DNA of 54,995 nt from Planctomycetota bacterium (lineage in GTDB: Bacteria; Planctomycetota; UBA11346), in assembly GCA_013816485.1 (NCBI GenBank), contig JACDEI010000034.1, positions 1 to 54,995 on the forward strand, read 5' to 3'. This document shows positions 53,784 through 54,995 of the stretch, in pieces. The notes beneath the pieces are model-generated. The model was not told the origin of the DNA. It saw nothing but the letters and a program-made list of their open reading frames with translations, and did not search any database. Made by a program: the position numbers and the translations under genes. The first letter of the stretch is position 1. Every line of letters begins with the position of its first letter.

Positions 53784-54995
53784 ACCGGCAGCGCCGGCAC
53801 CGTCGGTAGGGTCCATATCTCGCGGTTGTATTCGCGCATGGTGCGGTCGGTTGAGAACTTGCCGCTGGTGGCGGTGTTCATGATGCTCGAGCGGGTCCAG
53901 CGTTCCTGATCGCCGTACCATTCGCGGGCGCGGTTCTGGGCTTCGACGTAGCTGGCGAAGTCGGCGCATACCATCCAGTAGTCGCCCCAGGTGGTGAGGG
54001 TGCCGATGATGTCGTCGAACAGACCCTTTTCGACCTGGTTGAAGTGGCCGCTCTTGATCAGGGCGAGCACCCGTTTGAGGTCGGGGTTGGCGTCGATCAC
54101 GGCTTGTGGATTGTAGGTCTTGCGCATCGCGGCGATCTGCTCGGTGGTGTTGCCGAAGAGCAAGAAGTGGTCGTCGCCGACCTCTTCGCGGATTTCGATG
54201 TTGGCGCCGTCGAGGGTGCCGATGGTCAGCGCGCCGTTCATCATGAACTTCATGTTGCCGGTGCCCGAGGCTTCCTTGCCGGCGGTGGAGACCTGTTCCG
54301 AGAGATCGGCTGCCGGACAGATCTTCTCCATCAGCGACACGCGGTAGTCGGGGACGTAGGCCACGCGCAGCAGGTCACCCACGTCGGGATCGTTGTTCAC
54401 CACGTCGGCGATGGCGTTGATGAAGCGGATGATGGTCTTGGCCATGGCGTAGCCGGGCGCGGCTTTGCCGCCGAACAACACCGCGCGTTTGGTCAGGCCC
54501 TTGGCGTCGCCGCGTTTGATGCGGTCGTAGAGGTGCACCACGTGCAGCGCGTTGAGCAACTGGCGTTTGTATTCGTGGATGCGTTTGACCTGGACGTCGA
54601 ACATTGCGTCGAGCGGAAAGTCGACGCCGCATTCCTTCTTCACCACCGCGGCGAGGTCGCGTTTGTTGTCCTGCTTGATCTGGCGCCATTCCGTGCGGAA
54701 GGCGGAGTTGTCGGCGTGTGGTTTGAGCTTTTGCAGCTCATCCAGATTGCTGACCCAACCCTCGCCGATGGTGCGCGAGATGAGGTCCGACAGGCGCGGA
54801 TTGCACAGCGCCAGCCAGCGGCGCTGCGTCACGCCGTTGGTCTTGTTGTTGAAGCGTTCCGGCCACAACTCGGCGAAGTCGCGGAACAAACCGCCCTTCA
54901 GCAGGTCGCTGTGGAGCGCGGCGACGCCATTGACCGAGAACGCACCGACGATCGCGAGGTGCGCCATGCGCACATGCGGGTGCGGACCTTCCTCG
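53780..54995 (-). CDS. glgP: Glycogen phosphorylase, C-terminal part (joins the fragment at 1-1494)
   Basis: This reading enters from the right end of the window and ends at a TGA at 53782-53780. It contains the phosphorylase PLP signature, KEASGTGNMKFMMNG, whose Lys would be about residue 705 of the joined protein. The active-site loops MFDVQVKRIHEYKRQLLN and PGYAMAKTIIRF are also present. The 42 codons at the right end are duplicated at the left end of the window. Together with 1-1494 it gives a complete gene of about 860 codons. Confidence 0.95.
   Translation of the reverse strand, partial: EEGPHPHVRMAHLAIVGAFSVNGVAALHSDLLKGGLFRDFAELWPERFNNKTNGVTQRRWLALCNPRLSDLISRTIGEGWVSNLDELQKLKPHADNSAFRTEWRQIKQDNKRDLAAVVKKECGVDFPLDAMFDVQVKRIHEYKRQLLNALHVVHLYDRIKRGDAKGLTKRAVLFGGKAAPGYAMAKTIIRFINAIADVVNNDPDVGDLLRVAYVPDYRVSLMEKICPAADLSEQVSTAGKEASGTGNMKFMMNGALTIGTLDGANIEIREEVGDDHFLLFGNTTEQIAAMRKTYNPQAVIDANPDLKRVLALIKSGHFNQVEKGLFDDIIGTLTTWGDYWMVCADFASYVEAQNRAREWYGDQERWTRSSIMNTATSGKFSTDRTMREYNREIWTLPTVPALPV
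54869..54995. repeat. Terminal direct overlap, right copy
   Basis: Identical to bases 1-127 and in the same frame of glgP. It is the second copy of the circle-closing overlap and should be counted once. Confidence 0.95.

Overview
The window is a GC-rich bacterial contig whose gene content points to the PVC superphylum, most likely Planctomycetota, although no 16S gene is present to settle it. The main clues are two operons pairing a DUF1587/1592/1588/1585-type c-type cytochrome with a DUF1552 protein, and a giant beta-propeller/HEAT/cytochrome c protein of the PVC heme-binding type. There is also a full gram-negative envelope toolkit (TamB with a lipidated Omp85 partner, an OmpH/Skp-like protein and a PpiD/SurA-like protein). 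The first 127 bases are identical to the last 127, and glycogen phosphorylase reads without a break from the right end into the left end. The contig is therefore circular in the assembly, with a unique length of 54,868 bp. I see no replication, partition, conjugation, phage or transposase gene on it.

Layout. 1-8.7 kb: N-terminal part of glgP, a repeat-protein-like gene, a membrane-anchored chaperone-like gene, purC, a TauE/SafE permease, a 17-copy heptamer array, a putative-Ig secreted protein and a small lipoprotein. 8.7-17 kb: small membrane and secreted proteins, a DUF4886 SGNH hydrolase, a coiled-coil secreted protein, a four-helix-bundle (bAvd/IVS-type) gene lying in a repeat-dense island, an OmpH-like protein and a large PDZ-ended membrane protein. 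17-26.7 kb: the first cytochrome/DUF1552 operon, a hypothetical gene, a Dabb protein, a metal-binding YHS-like protein, a COG2509 dehydrogenase coupled to an EamA transporter, rpsP and a STAS protein. 27-32.8 kb: tamB and its Omp85 partner. 33-40 kb: a second cytochrome/DUF1552 operon followed by two Asp-box proteins and an SGNH hydrolase, preceded by two LacI-type operators. 40-45.6 kb: menaquinone genes menH-menB-menA-menC-menE. 45.6-55 kb: membrane and hypothetical genes (one interrupted by an in-frame stop), the giant cytochrome, an LtaS-like sulfatase and the C-terminal part of glgP.

How the genes work together. The men genes supply the membrane quinone (menF and menD are not here). The exported cytochrome, propeller, Asp-box and SGNH proteins look like a periplasmic or surface degradation system whose substrate cannot be read from sequence. 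TamB and the Omp85 protein maintain the outer membrane.

The most unusual layer is intergenic. At least nine gaps, including gaps inside operons, hold 7-8 bp tandem arrays, usually as two inverted arms around a 60-100 nt loop. One (9319-9475) has 18-bp terminal inverted repeats and a 12-bp flanking duplication. Another (35437-35610) is flanked by a 9-bp duplication and splits what looks like a former TGA-TC-ATG gene junction. This suggests that such hairpins insert as mobile units. Separate multi-hairpin clusters occur at 22.6 kb and 33.4 kb.
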